From Granulicella aggregans (lineage in GTDB: Bacteria > Acidobacteriota > Terriglobia > Terriglobales > Acidobacteriaceae), in contig NZ_JAGSYE010000001.1 of assembly GCF_025685565.1 (NCBI RefSeq), forward strand, positions 2,046,001 through 2,110,000: DNA of 64,000 nucleotides, written 5' to 3'. Every line of letters begins with the position of its first letter. Within the stretch, counting starts at the first letter, position 1. Made by a program: the position numbers and the translations under genes. Positions 1-8,881 of the stretch are shown here, one piece after another. The notes beneath the pieces were generated by a model that saw only the letters and a list, made by a program, of their open reading frames with translations, ran no database searches and had not been told where the DNA came from.

Positions 1-231
1 TTCGGGTTCGGACTCGGCCTTATCGACTGCGGTGTACGCTCCGGCGCTTACGATCCAGTCCGGTTTGGCGTCACGCACGAAGGCCCGGACCGAATCGGGA
101 TTGGCGAGGTCCATATCGGCGCGCAATGGAGCGATCACCTGGCCGAAAGGGGCAAGCGTGTGCAGCAGCTCGCCGCCTACCTGACCTGAGGCTCCTGTTA
201 CCAGAAACCGTTGCCCGGAGGATCGACCCAC
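1..231 (-). CDS. rfbD: dTDP-4-dehydrorhamnose reductase, N-terminal part (cut by window edge)
   Basis: The first 77 codons are present and the rest lies outside the window. The enzyme reduces dTDP-4-keto-L-rhamnose to dTDP-L-rhamnose with NAD(P)H in the cytoplasm. The N-terminus reads QRFLVTGASGQVGGELL, the GxxGxxG nucleotide-binding loop of extended short-chain dehydrogenases. About 45 residues later comes DWIVSAGAYTAVDKAE, the conserved RmlD segment. The likely start is a GTG at 231, one base after the rfbA stop, so it should be co-translated with rfbA. No ATG fits better. Identification is strong from motif and context; the start is less sure. Confidence 0.85.
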   Translation of the reverse strand, partial: MGRSSGQRFLVTGASGQVGGELLHTLAPFGQVIAPLRADMDLANPDSVRAFVRDAKPDWIVSAGAYTAVDKAESEPE

Positions 232-232
232 C

Positions 233-1108
233 CTAGTAGACCGTCTCTTCGAGTAGTCGCAGCAGGTATTTTCCGTAGGTGCTCTTCTTGATGTCTTCAG
301 CCAGTGCCGTCAGCTCGGCCGCATTGATGTAGCCGAGTCGATAGGCGATCTCTTCAGGACACGCTACCTTCAGGCCCTGCCGCTGCTCGATGGTGTGAAT
401 GAAGTTCGAGGCTTCAAGCAGCGAATCGTGCGTCCCTGTATCCAGCCACGCCAGACCGCGTCCTAACACCTCGGTTCGCAGCTCGCCCGCGTTGAGATAC
501 CAGATGTTGACGTCCGTAATCTCAAGTTCGCCACGCGGCGAGGGCTTCAGGTTCTTCGCAATCTCGACAACGCGGTTGTCGTAGAAGTAGACGCCTGTCA
601 CTGCGTAGCGCGACTTCGGCTTCAGGGGCTTCTCTTCGAGGGAGACTGCACGGCGTTGATCGTCGAACTCCACCACGCCATACCGCTCCGGGTCCATCAC
701 CGGATAGGCAAATACGGTCGCGCCAGTTGTATGAGAGGCGGCGTCGCGCAGCGTCTTTGCGAAGTCGTGGCCGTAGAAGATGTTGTCGCCCAGCACCAGG
801 CAGCAGCCCTCGCCCGCGAGGAACTCTTCGCCGATCAGGAACGCCTGTGCCAGTCCGTCCGGGGAAGGCTGCACCGCGTATTGAATCTCAATGCCCCACT
901 TCTTTCCGTCGCCCAGCAACTGCTCGAACCGGGGTGTGTCGGAGGGCGTGGAGATGATCAGGATGTCGCGTATCCCAGCCAGCATCAGTACCGAAAGCGG
1001 GTAGTAGATCATTGGCTTGTCGTAGACCGGGAGAAGCTGCTTGGAGACGGCCTGCGTCACCGGATGAAGTCGCGTGCCGGAGCCGCCGGCCAGGATGATG
1101 CCCTTCAT
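233..1108 (-). CDS. rfbA: glucose-1-phosphate thymidylyltransferase
   Basis: This 291-residue protein joins glucose-1-phosphate and dTTP to make dTDP-glucose, the first step of dTDP-L-rhamnose synthesis. It opens with [18 protein letters not shown], the nucleotidyltransferase signature, followed by the [12 protein letters not shown] segment typical of RmlA. The length matches the family. An in-frame extension upstream to 1249 exists, but it would overlap rfbB heavily. The ATG at 1108 overlaps the rfbB stop as ATGA, the usual sign of translational coupling. It forms an rfbB-rfbA-rfbD operon supplying rhamnose for the surface polysaccharide genes next door. Confidence 0.95.
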   Translation of the reverse strand: MKGIILAGGSGTRLHPVTQAVSKQLLPVYDKPMIYYPLSVLMLAGIRDILIISTPSDTPRFEQLLGDGKKWGIEIQYAVQPSPDGLAQAFLIGEEFLAGEGCCLVLGDNIFYGHDFAKTLRDAASHTTGATVFAYPVMDPERYGVVEFDDQRRAVSLEEKPLKPKSRYAVTGVYFYDNRVVEIAKNLKPSPRGELEITDVNIWYLNAGELRTEVLGRGLAWLDTGTHDSLLEASNFIHTIEQRQGLKVACPEEIAYRLGYINAAELTALAEDIKKSTYGKYLLRLLEETVY

Positions 1109-2235
1109 TTCGTACCTGCTTCCACCGCAGCAGCCACTGCAAAATCTGTTGACGCCTCGCTGCTCCGGTCGGCATAGTTCTTGCTCACCCACTGCTGATA
1201 GGCTCCGCTGGTCACGTCCTTCAGCCATTCCGGGTTGTCGAGATACCACTCGACCGTCTTGCGCATCCCGGTCTCAAAGCTCTCGGCAGCGTGCCAGCCT
1301 AGTTCGCCCTCAATCTTTCGGGCGTCGATGGCATAACGCCGGTCGTGTCCGGGACGATCCTGCACATACGTGATCAGCTTGCTGTGAGGAACGAACTGCG
1401 AATCGGGCCGCAGCTCATCGAGCAAAGCACAAACTGTATGAACCACCGCAAGGTTCGCCCGCTGATTGCCGCCGCCTACGTTGTAGGTCTCGCCCACGCG
1501 GCCACTCTCGAGAACCGTCGCAATCGCGCTGCAGTGGTCAGCCACGTAGAGCCAGTCGCGGACCTGCTGACCATCGCCGTATACCGGCAGCGGTTTGCCC
1601 GCCAGAGCGTTCAGGATCATCAACGGAATCAGCTTCTCGGGGAACTGGAACGGGCCGTAGTTGTTCGAGCAGTTCGTGATCAACGCTGGCAGCTTGTACG
1701 TGTGGACCCAGGCCCGCACCAGCATGTCCGATGATGCCTTCGAAGCGGCATAGGGCGAGTTCGGCGCATACGGCGTCTTCTCATGGAACGCCGGATCCTC
1801 CGGCGTCAACGTGCCATAGACCTCGTCGGTCGAAACGTGCAGGAACCGGAACTGTTCCTTCTCCTGGCCCGCCAGCGACTCATAGAACGCCCGCGCGCAT
1901 CGCAGCATTGTGAACGTGCCATCGATGTTCGTCTTCAGGAATGCTTCGGGCCCCGCAATGGACCGATCAACGTGGCTTTCTGCCGCAAAGTGGACGACCG
2001 CCGAAGGCCGATGCTCAGCCAGCAGCTTCGCCACCAGCTCCCCATCGTTGATGTTCCCGTGAACGAAGATATGGCGAGGATCGGCTGCGATCGATGCAAG
2101 GTTGCCCAGATTCCCGGCATACGTCAGGGCATCGAGATTGACGACCGTCTGCCCCGCCGCAACCGCAGCGAGCACGAAGTTCGATCCGATGAATCCGGCG
2201 CCGCCGGTAACCAGCAGCGTCTTGTGCAAACTCAT
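1105..2235 (-). CDS. rfbB: dTDP-glucose 4,6-dehydratase
   Basis: This is the first gene of the dTDP-rhamnose operon. It converts dTDP-glucose to dTDP-4-keto-6-deoxyglucose using bound NAD. The Rossmann loop TGGAGFIG is at residues 10-17, the STDEVYG active-site segment (Thr136, Asp137, Glu138) follows, and the YxxxK pair is Tyr162/Lys166. At 376 residues it is slightly longer than usual; the last 25 or so residues are an Ala/Ser/Glu-rich tail that looks non-essential. Its stop overlaps the rfbA start by four bases. About 140 bp separate it from the polymerase-like gene upstream. Confidence 0.95.
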   Translation of the reverse strand: MSLHKTLLVTGGAGFIGSNFVLAAVAAGQTVVNLDALTYAGNLGNLASIAADPRHIFVHGNINDGELVAKLLAEHRPSAVVHFAAESHVDRSIAGPEAFLKTNIDGTFTMLRCARAFYESLAGQEKEQFRFLHVSTDEVYGTLTPEDPAFHEKTPYAPNSPYAASKASSDMLVRAWVHTYKLPALITNCSNNYGPFQFPEKLIPLMILNALAGKPLPVYGDGQQVRDWLYVADHCSAIATVLESGRVGETYNVGGGNQRANLAVVHTVCALLDELRPDSQFVPHSKLITYVQDRPGHDRRYAIDARKIEGELGWHAAESFETGMRKTVEWYLDNPEWLKDVTSGAYQQWVSKNYADRSSEASTDFAVAAAVEAGTK

Positions 2236-2375
2236 GGCGAATCCCTTTGTCTTGAGGAAAGTACATCGCTAGGTTACAGGCTGCGAGGCGAAATCCGCCT
2301 AACGAATTTGTTGTACACGCGGCGGGAACTGAAATTCAGCCCGGCCGGTCTCCACCAAAGACAAGGCCAAAGGCC

Positions 2376-3749
2376 TCAAGCGAAGACTCTCTGGAATGCA
2401 TACTTTCCCGTCGCCAGGGGTACTTGGATCTCCTCGACAGAGCGGGTGGGGCGGATCGACATCGCCCAGCCAAACATCAGGAACAGGATTTGCATCATGG
2501 GGTCGCCCAGATACACCGTCGTCAAACTGAAGGCGGATGCGACGATCGCGCCCAACAGGCAGTAACAGAACAGAATGTCTTCACGATTTCGAAGGCTGAT
2601 ACAAAGCTTGATCAGTTGCCAGATCGCGAGCAGTTCCATCGATACAAAGAGAAAGACCCCGACGTAACCCTGCCACATCGCGACGCGGATGTACTCGTTA
2701 TCGATAGACGTCTGGTCTTTGCTGTACCCTACGGTCCCGTTGCTGGCGAGCTCAGGAGTTCCCCACCCCCACAACCCGCCCTGGTCGATCAGCGGCCTAT
2801 AGGTTGCAATGAGATTGCGGCGATAGCTGGCATTCAACTGGTCGCGGTCGGTCGTCTTGGTCTCGTCGACGTCGGTGTATTTGTTCAGCGCCACACCAGC
2901 GATGGTGATTGCCACGACCAGGCCACTCACCGCAATGATGGCGGCCCGCCTGCGATTACGCGAGAAGCCAATCGACGCCACGATCAGACCGAATCCGCAG
3001 CCGATCCACGGCCCGCGCGACTGCGTCATGAACAGACCCATGCACATAACCAGCGTAAGGTAGAGTGGCTTCCTGCGCGAACGGAAGAACCTCAGAAACT
3101 TCGAGGAGTTCCAGCTTCCGGTGCCGAACAACCACAGTTGCAGCAGCAGTCCGGTGGAGAAGATCATGCCTGCGGTAATGGCGTGACCATACGGACCAGC
3201 GATGCGCCCGAAGCCCCAGCGCGTCATGATCCCCCATCCGGACGGTTCGTGAGTCAAGCGCTCGACAAACGTCTGGAAGGGGTTCTTCTCCATCCGGTAC
3301 TCCCACAGACTGACAAGGGAGACGACGGCAAGACACAGCACCAGGGTCTTCGCGAATTGCTTTCGCATCCCGGTCTGCTCAATCAGCGTCCGGCCTATGA
3401 CGTAAGGAAAGAGGGTCTTCGAGACAATGAGGCAAAAAGCGTAGATGGAGATCTTCAGGTCGTGCCGGTGAGCATCCGCGTAGAACGCGCTGAAGGTATT
3501 CAAGACAATGCACATGTCCAGCAGCGTGAGCTTCAGCGTCCCATACCAGGCGTAGAACCCGATCAGCGCCAGGAAGAGCGTGACGACCGATGTAACGTTG
3601 AGAAACAGCCCCCCCATCCGGAACTGCAGGTACATGGGGATGATCATCATGCACGGCACGTATACCTTCAGCATCACACGCGCGGCAGGAGATGCGTTGA
3701 GCATTCCAATCGCGATCAGGGCCGGAATAAGGATGAGTGCTTGAACCAT
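2376..3749 (-). CDS. O-antigen polymerase/ligase-like polytopic membrane protein
   Basis: A 457-residue protein with about ten hydrophobic segments and a large periplasmic-type loop (roughly residues 165-200 and 290-345) rich in Arg, Tyr and Trp. This is the architecture of Wzy/WaaL-family (O-antigen ligase domain) proteins, which polymerise or transfer undecaprenyl-linked glycans at the periplasmic face. The segment RIAGPYGHAITAG resembles the conserved loop region of bacterial exopolysaccharide polymerases. It lies upstream of the rhamnose genes on the same strand and diverges from the GT87/GT25 genes, which supports a role in polysaccharide assembly. Polymerase and ligase cannot be told apart by eye. 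Confidence 0.7.
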   Translation of the reverse strand: MVQALILIPALIAIGMLNASPAARVMLKVYVPCMMIIPMYLQFRMGGLFLNVTSVVTLFLALIGFYAWYGTLKLTLLDMCIVLNTFSAFYADAHRHDLKISIYAFCLIVSKTLFPYVIGRTLIEQTGMRKQFAKTLVLCLAVVSLVSLWEYRMEKNPFQTFVERLTHEPSGWGIMTRWGFGRIAGPYGHAITAGMIFSTGLLLQLWLFGTGSWNSSKFLRFFRSRRKPLYLTLVMCMGLFMTQSRGPWIGCGFGLIVASIGFSRNRRRAAIIAVSGLVVAITIAGVALNKYTDVDETKTTDRDQLNASYRRNLIATYRPLIDQGGLWGWGTPELASNGTVGYSKDQTSIDNEYIRVAMWQGYVGVFLFVSMELLAIWQLIKLCISLRNREDILFCYCLLGAIVASAFSLTTVYLGDPMMQILFLMFGWAMSIRPTRSVEEIQVPLATGKYAFQRVFA

Positions 3750-4014
3750 AATGGAATCAAATTCAGCGGCAAAAATCGGTTCTCGGTTGCAGGACCACTT
3801 CTCCGAGATACGCCGCCGGAGACACTTAAGATTCAGTTATAACCCGGCGCTTCAACGCCTTGTACTGCCAATTGGTTGTAGTAGCCTTCAGGTCCACAAC
3901 GGAAGCCCCGCCGATCTTCCCCAGGCCTGTCAAATGCGACTTTCGTGCGAGCCTGTGAGTATCGCTTCCTATGCTAGACTGTGCCCTGCTGACGATCTCA
4001 TTTTACATGGCCGG

Positions 4015-5481
4015 ATGCAGCGCTTAACCTCTTTGCCGACAAACTTGCCGACAAGCTCCAGACGATCCCTATGGCTTGCACGACTCGCCGTCCTTCTGGG
4101 AGCGGCCGAGTTTCTTGTACGCGCTCTCGGCCGTGTCGGTACCAACTGGCTTAGCGATCTCGCAGCCCCCTACACCAGCTCAACCCTCTGGCTCGCCGGT
4201 GCCAATCCCTACAACCCATTCAAGTTCCTCTCCACCTGGCAGGCAAGGGGCGGCCCGAATCTTGGCTTGAGCGACTGGGTCTCCGGCACTCACTCCGTCT
4301 ATCCTCCGCCCACGCTTCTGCTGATGACTCCACTGGCGCTGCTGCGCTGGAGCTCCGCCGTATATGTCTTCGTGCTGATTGGACTGGCGTTCTACGCAGC
4401 TGCGATCTATGGATTGCTGCGCGTTGGCTGGCCTCAGCACAACCGCTTCGCCGATCTCGTGAAGGAGCCCATGGCCCTTCTCTTTGTCGCCTTCGCGCTC
4501 GGCTTCGCTCCTGTTCACACTGCATTCCATTCTCTGAACATCGTTCTCATCGCATCCTGCACGGCGATCCTCGCCATTCTCACCTCTGTTCGCGGCGGAG
4601 TCCTCGCCTCTCAATTCGATGCCGTTTCGGACGCCCCAGCGAAGCCCCAAAGTTTAAGTGTGTCGAAGAGCGCCATCCTTATAGGATGCTGCGTGACTGC
4701 CGCAATTCTGCTGAAGCCGACCACCGGCGTCTTTCTTCTGCCGTGGCTCCTCTATACTCGCCGGTGGCGCCTGATCGCTGCGATCCTGTTTTCGTGTGGA
4801 GTCATCACGGCCCTGTCCCTCGCGCCCCTTGTTGCCCATCAGGGGGTGTCATGGCTCACCGACTATCGCGACAACGTCAGCTTCCTGTTTACCCACGGCG
4901 GTAACGCCGATGTCTCGCCCCAGAACACCGAGAACACGGACCGCATCGATCTTCAACTGGTCGTCTTTGCTCTGGTTGCGAACCGTACCTTCGCCTCCGC
5001 ATCCGCCGCGCTCGTTTATCTCGTGCTGCTCTTCCTCTTCCTCAAGAGAGCATCATCGTCCAAGTCCATTGCGTTCTCTGAAGCAGGGAACAGGCCCTTC
5101 GGCCTGCCGTTGCTTGTCGCCGCCGGATGCCTCAGCCTTGGACTTCTTCCCAGCTACACCCGCATGTATGCGGCAATCGTGCTTCTCCCGCTTATTCTCT
5201 GGTGTTTCACCCATCTCCAATTCAGCTCCGCGCGCTGGCTCCTGCTCTTGCTCTCGGACTTCCTTCTCAACACCAGCGCGATTGTCAGAAAGCTGGGAGA
5301 AGCGGACGGCATCATCGCCCGCTCTCCTCGACTCTGGGATCTCACGCTCGGTGGCCACACCTGCTGGATACTCCTGGCGATTGGCATCCTGTTGCTATGG
5401 GCCGTGCGGCAACAAACTAACCCTGCGCAGGAAAGCTTCTATGCTGAAGTGAGTGGCGCTGCACCTGTTCCCCTGAGATGA
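4015..5481 (+). CDS. GT87-family (DUF2029) membrane glycosyltransferase
   Basis: A 488-residue polytopic membrane protein. After a first membrane segment it has the loop with NWLSDLAAPYTSSTLW and GANPYNPF, the Asp-containing extracytoplasmic loop and NPY/NPF motif typical of GT87 and related GT-C enzymes that use polyprenyl-phosphate sugars. About ten further hydrophobic helices follow. An open frame continues upstream to 3751, but its codons look non-coding. The ATG at 4015 puts a short basic segment before the first helix. The GT25 gene follows after four bases, so the two form an operon. The donor sugar cannot be deduced. Confidence 0.75.
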   Translation: MQRLTSLPTNLPTSSRRSLWLARLAVLLGAAEFLVRALGRVGTNWLSDLAAPYTSSTLWLAGANPYNPFKFLSTWQARGGPNLGLSDWVSGTHSVYPPPTLLLMTPLALLRWSSAVYVFVLIGLAFYAAAIYGLLRVGWPQHNRFADLVKEPMALLFVAFALGFAPVHTAFHSLNIVLIASCTAILAILTSVRGGVLASQFDAVSDAPAKPQSLSVSKSAILIGCCVTAAILLKPTTGVFLLPWLLYTRRWRLIAAILFSCGVITALSLAPLVAHQGVSWLTDYRDNVSFLFTHGGNADVSPQNTENTDRIDLQLVVFALVANRTFASASAALVYLVLLFLFLKRASSSKSIAFSEAGNRPFGLPLLVAAGCLSLGLLPSYTRMYAAIVLLPLILWCFTHLQFSSARWLLLLLSDFLLNTSAIVRKLGEADGIIARSPRLWDLTLGGHTCWILLAIGILLLWAVRQQTNPAQESFYAEVSGAAPVPLR

Positions 5482-5485
5482 CTCC

Positions 5486-6205
5486 ATGCCCCCGCTAACC
5501 GAAAGCTTCGACCTCATCCGGGTGATCAATCTCCCCGACCGCACTGACCGCTATAACGAGGTCACTCGCCAGCTTCAGGCACTCGGCCTTGAGTGGAAGC
5601 CTGGCAGCGTCGAAGTCTACGTCGCGACGCGGCCCACCGAACTGGCCGGCTTTCCCTCGCTCGGCGCCCACGGATGTTTCATGAGCCACCTTGGCGTTCT
5701 CCGGGATGCGCTCAACCGAGGCGTCGAGAACGTGCTTGTCCTTGAAGACGACTGTGATGTTCCTTCCCGAAACTGTGCCCTCGTGGGAGAGGTCGCGCTG
5801 GGCCTGAAGAAGCGCGACTGGCAGTTCGTCCACCTGGGACACATCGCACCCGTCTCGCCTCCGCCAGCGGGAACACCGCCCTCGCTCGTCGAGTTCAGTG
5901 GCCATCTGCAGAACCTGCACATGTACGGCGTTCACCGTAGCGCGCTCGCCCCGCTCGTCGAGTATCTCGAAGGCTGCCTGGTGCGGCCACCGGGTGATCC
6001 CGTTGGCGGTCCCATGCACGTGGATGGCGCGCTCACCATGTTTCGCGCCGCTCATCCCGAACTCGTTACCCTCATCGCACAACCTTCGCTCGCCGGCCAG
6101 CGAAGCTCCCGCAGCGACATCACCTTCGGGGCCTTCGAGTCCCTCCCCGGTGTTAAGCAGGCCATGAGCGTGGCGCGCAAACTCAAGAGCGCCCTCAAGC
6201 GTTAG
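5486..6205 (+). CDS. glycosyltransferase family 25 (LPS biosynthesis type)
   Basis: A 239-residue soluble protein. NLPDRTDRY at residues 15-23 is the hallmark N-terminal motif of GT25 enzymes. GAHGCFMSHLGVLRDAL (60-76) and VLVLEDDCDVP (83-93) supply the conserved SH motif and the acidic EDD cluster (Glu87, Asp88, Asp89) that handles the nucleotide-sugar and metal. GT25 members usually add galactose or similar sugars to lipooligosaccharide. It is coupled to the GT87 gene upstream and meets the secreted glycosidase gene tail to tail only four bases downstream, with no visible terminator between them. Confidence 0.85.
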   Translation: MPPLTESFDLIRVINLPDRTDRYNEVTRQLQALGLEWKPGSVEVYVATRPTELAGFPSLGAHGCFMSHLGVLRDALNRGVENVLVLEDDCDVPSRNCALVGEVALGLKKRDWQFVHLGHIAPVSPPPAGTPPSLVEFSGHLQNLHMYGVHRSALAPLVEYLEGCLVRPPGDPVGGPMHVDGALTMFRAAHPELVTLIAQPSLAGQRSSRSDITFGAFESLPGVKQAMSVARKLKSALKR

Positions 6206-6209
6206 GGTC

Positions 6210-8648
6210 TTAGCGCTTTGGGGCACATCCGTGGCTCGGAGCGACCAGTGACGTCATGGAAAATGGGGGTAGCGTGAGCGATCCCTTGCCCGGAACGAAG
6301 TCGTGCTCCACGCGACCGACGATCTTCACGTTTTCCTGATGTTCATTCGTGTCCGTAATTCTGGCCGAGGTTAATGTCTCGACGGATACCGTCCCCTGCG
6401 GCACGCACGCGCCTTCAAGCCCCACGGTTCGAGGCGTCGTTCGGCTCAAGTTCAACAGGATCATGGTGTCGGTCTTGCCGTCGGTAAATGCGAAGGTTTG
6501 GAGCTCATGGACGTGGTTCAACTCGATCTCGTCGTTGGCGCTCTTCGGCTGGTTCCACGTCGGATCGTCTCCGCTGATCATCGTCGTCAGCATGGTCGGG
6601 CGTATCGCGTGGTTCGCGAGCTGCTGCGCCAGGAACGATGGCCTTACCCGGTTCGTCGGGCCGCCCATATCCACCACCACTGCCCATACCGGCGAAGACG
6701 CATCTTTGTTTCTTCCCGAGGTGTCGTTGAAGTGATAGGAGCCGCCTCCAAGCTGGAAGGTATTCTGCACCTTGATGCCGTCGTCGCGCAGCATCAGCAG
6801 CATATGGTCTATCGACGCAATCCCCGCTCCCACCGACGGCACCGTCGAATCCAGACTGGCCTGGCTTGCTGTCCCACCGGTCGTCCCGATGTTCGTCTCA
6901 TACACCGCCAGGTCGACTGGACGCATCGCCGTCGCCACAGCATTCGCCTGCTTATGAACGATTCCGTTGGCGGACGTGTCCAGCATCTGCGGCTGCGCGA
7001 ACATCGGTCCGAAGATGTGTTCAGTGGAACTATCGTCGCCAAAGAAGGTGAAGGTGTAGGGAGCAATATCAAGAGTGTCGATGCCCTTCGCTTGATCGAG
7101 GATGGCCTTCGTCAGATAGGTATTGACGACCTGTCCATTGGCGATCAGGTCGAAGTGGCCCCCGGCATACGCTGGGGAGGAACGGACAAGTCCAAACACC
7201 TTCGTGATCCGGTCGGAGTAGGCATTCGCGTCTGCCATCGACTCTCCGGGCTGGGCCGTATTCCACGCCTCATTGCCGTACTCGAGATGGATCGTCTTGA
7301 ACGTTTTCGTCCAGGGTTCGGGATGCCCGAGTGAGATACGCAGGGCTCCATACTTGGTCGTTGCGCCGCCACCCAGATACTCCATCAGGTTTGAGACATC
7401 CTTGTTCGACCAGCCCATCTGGATGGTGTACCAGGGCTCTGCTCCCAGCTTCTCGCAGAGTACGAGAAAGTCGTGCAGACCGATCGGTATGTCTGCCGCC
7501 GTTGAAAAATATCGGTTGTACCCGCTGACCTTGCGGCCTGTCTCGGGAGCGAGCATATTGTCGAGGTTGCTTCCCCAGTTTCCGCCGCTGTCCATGTAGC
7601 GCAGGACTCCGGGCTGTAGCCGCTGCAACGCGGAGACCACGTCGTTGCGGAACGCCGTACCGTTCGAGCCTGCCTCACTCAGGCTGACATCGTCGATCAG
7701 CGCCTCGCCGCCAATCACGGTAATTCCGAATGCGACCGTCCCTATCGCGCTGGTAGGCTCATGTGCCTCGAAGGGCAGGGAGTACTCCTTCCATTCAGAA
7801 GTCAGGGGGGCGTCCAAACGGAAGATCGGGCCATTGCCTCCGGGGCGCTCAGCATAGACGTTCAGCGACTTGTTTCCGCTGATGCCCTTGGCCTTGAACC
7901 GGACCACATAAGGTCCTCGCAGCTGGATATAAGACCGCCCCGGCGTCGAGTCGAAGTACTGCTTCAACGTGGCACCCTGGTCGCCGCGCGGTGCCTTCAA
8001 CCGGACCGCCTGCTTGCCTGCAGTATGCGGCGGCAGGTCCTTCGACTCGATGGTGATCGTCGCACCACCGATCAGCTGTGCGTCCCAACCCGCCGTCGCG
8101 TAGCCATCGGTTATCTTGCGCACGACGATATAGTCGCCGGTGGCGGGTGCCTTCGCAGCCTGTGCGAACTGGATCACCGCGCCTGCCTGGGCGCTCGCGC
8201 CTGTACTGTGAAGGATCGTTCCGGTCGTTCCGGCGGCCGCTCCTGTGATGACCTCATAGCTGCCGCCATCCAGAAAGCCCTCTGGCCAGGATCCGTTATT
8301 GGCGCCGTCCGTGCAGGAGGTCGGTGTTACCTTGCCGCACGGAATCACGGTCTGCCACTCCAGCCCCTCGAACCCCGGGTTGCGGGCGACAAGATTCTTC
8401 ATGATCTGTTGCGAGTCGTAGAAGTCCTGCCCTCCCAGGTTCATCCCCATCCGCTTCACGTCCTGATGAAGGATGGTCGGACTGACGTGAATGATCGTTG
8501 GGCCCTGCGCCGTCGCTAAGACGGGCGCCGTCACCATCATCGAGGTCAGCAGGGGAGCTCGCATCCGGCGCTTCAGCATCCACCAGGCGCCCAGCAACGC
8601 GACGATCACGATTCCGATGATGCCGGACTTGATCAGCTTCTTTCTCAC
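6210..8648 (-). CDS. secreted clan GH-A-like glycoside hydrolase (arabinofuranosidase-like)
   Basis: An 812-residue protein with an N-terminal membrane anchor or uncleaved signal (basic KK, then GIIGIVIVALLGAWW). A carbohydrate-binding-like beta-sandwich (about 190-340) ends in ALIDDVSL, as in CBM4/9-type domains. A TIM-barrel-like region follows, with LEYGNEAW (candidate acid/base Glu460) and LAVYETNIG (candidate nucleophile Glu584), then a C-terminal beta-sandwich. The 124-residue spacing of the two Glu is close to that of GH51 arabinofuranosidases. It is a clear paralogue of the first 780 residues of the neighbouring large protein. Fold and polysaccharide role are inferred; the substrate is unknown. 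Confidence 0.65.
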   Translation of the reverse strand: MRKKLIKSGIIGIVIVALLGAWWMLKRRMRAPLLTSMMVTAPVLATAQGPTIIHVSPTILHQDVKRMGMNLGGQDFYDSQQIMKNLVARNPGFEGLEWQTVIPCGKVTPTSCTDGANNGSWPEGFLDGGSYEVITGAAAGTTGTILHSTGASAQAGAVIQFAQAAKAPATGDYIVVRKITDGYATAGWDAQLIGGATITIESKDLPPHTAGKQAVRLKAPRGDQGATLKQYFDSTPGRSYIQLRGPYVVRFKAKGISGNKSLNVYAERPGGNGPIFRLDAPLTSEWKEYSLPFEAHEPTSAIGTVAFGITVIGGEALIDDVSLSEAGSNGTAFRNDVVSALQRLQPGVLRYMDSGGNWGSNLDNMLAPETGRKVSGYNRYFSTAADIPIGLHDFLVLCEKLGAEPWYTIQMGWSNKDVSNLMEYLGGGATTKYGALRISLGHPEPWTKTFKTIHLEYGNEAWNTAQPGESMADANAYSDRITKVFGLVRSSPAYAGGHFDLIANGQVVNTYLTKAILDQAKGIDTLDIAPYTFTFFGDDSSTEHIFGPMFAQPQMLDTSANGIVHKQANAVATAMRPVDLAVYETNIGTTGGTASQASLDSTVPSVGAGIASIDHMLLMLRDDGIKVQNTFQLGGGSYHFNDTSGRNKDASSPVWAVVVDMGGPTNRVRPSFLAQQLANHAIRPTMLTTMISGDDPTWNQPKSANDEIELNHVHELQTFAFTDGKTDTMILLNLSRTTPRTVGLEGACVPQGTVSVETLTSARITDTNEHQENVKIVGRVEHDFVPGKGSLTLPPFSMTSLVAPSHGCAPKR

Positions 8649-8808
8649 ATATCCTCCACGGGCGGGGCAAGTGGGACTGACTTATAAGCCGAACTTTCAC
8701 AGCCCCACCTCGATACTGCCACACACGCGTGTTGTCCGGTAGCAGACTGTAAGACGCACGCGAGATCGTTCCGGACTGCTCTCCCTGCGCGATGGGATGA
8801 GGCTAACG

Positions 8809-8842
8809 CCGAAGGCCCCCGTCTTTTGACGGGGGCCTTCGG
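8809..8842 (-). terminator. strong GC-rich hairpin after the large repeat protein gene
   Basis: A perfect inverted repeat: 15-bp arms 8809-8823 and 8828-8842 around a TTTT loop. It sits 40 bases beyond the stop of the large minus-strand gene and before the next minus-strand gene. There is no clear T tract on the minus strand, so it may act as a pause or RNA-stabilising hairpin rather than a classic intrinsic terminator. Confidence 0.65.
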
Positions 8843-8881
8843 GTTAGGTACTTCGGTTGTAGACTTCGCGTCCGCCGGGTA

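Noticed and set aside
2424..3842. 472-codon plus-strand frame opposite the polymerase-like gene
   Set aside because: Gln/Arg/His-rich antisense shadow with no domain; the minus-strand frame has real membrane helices.
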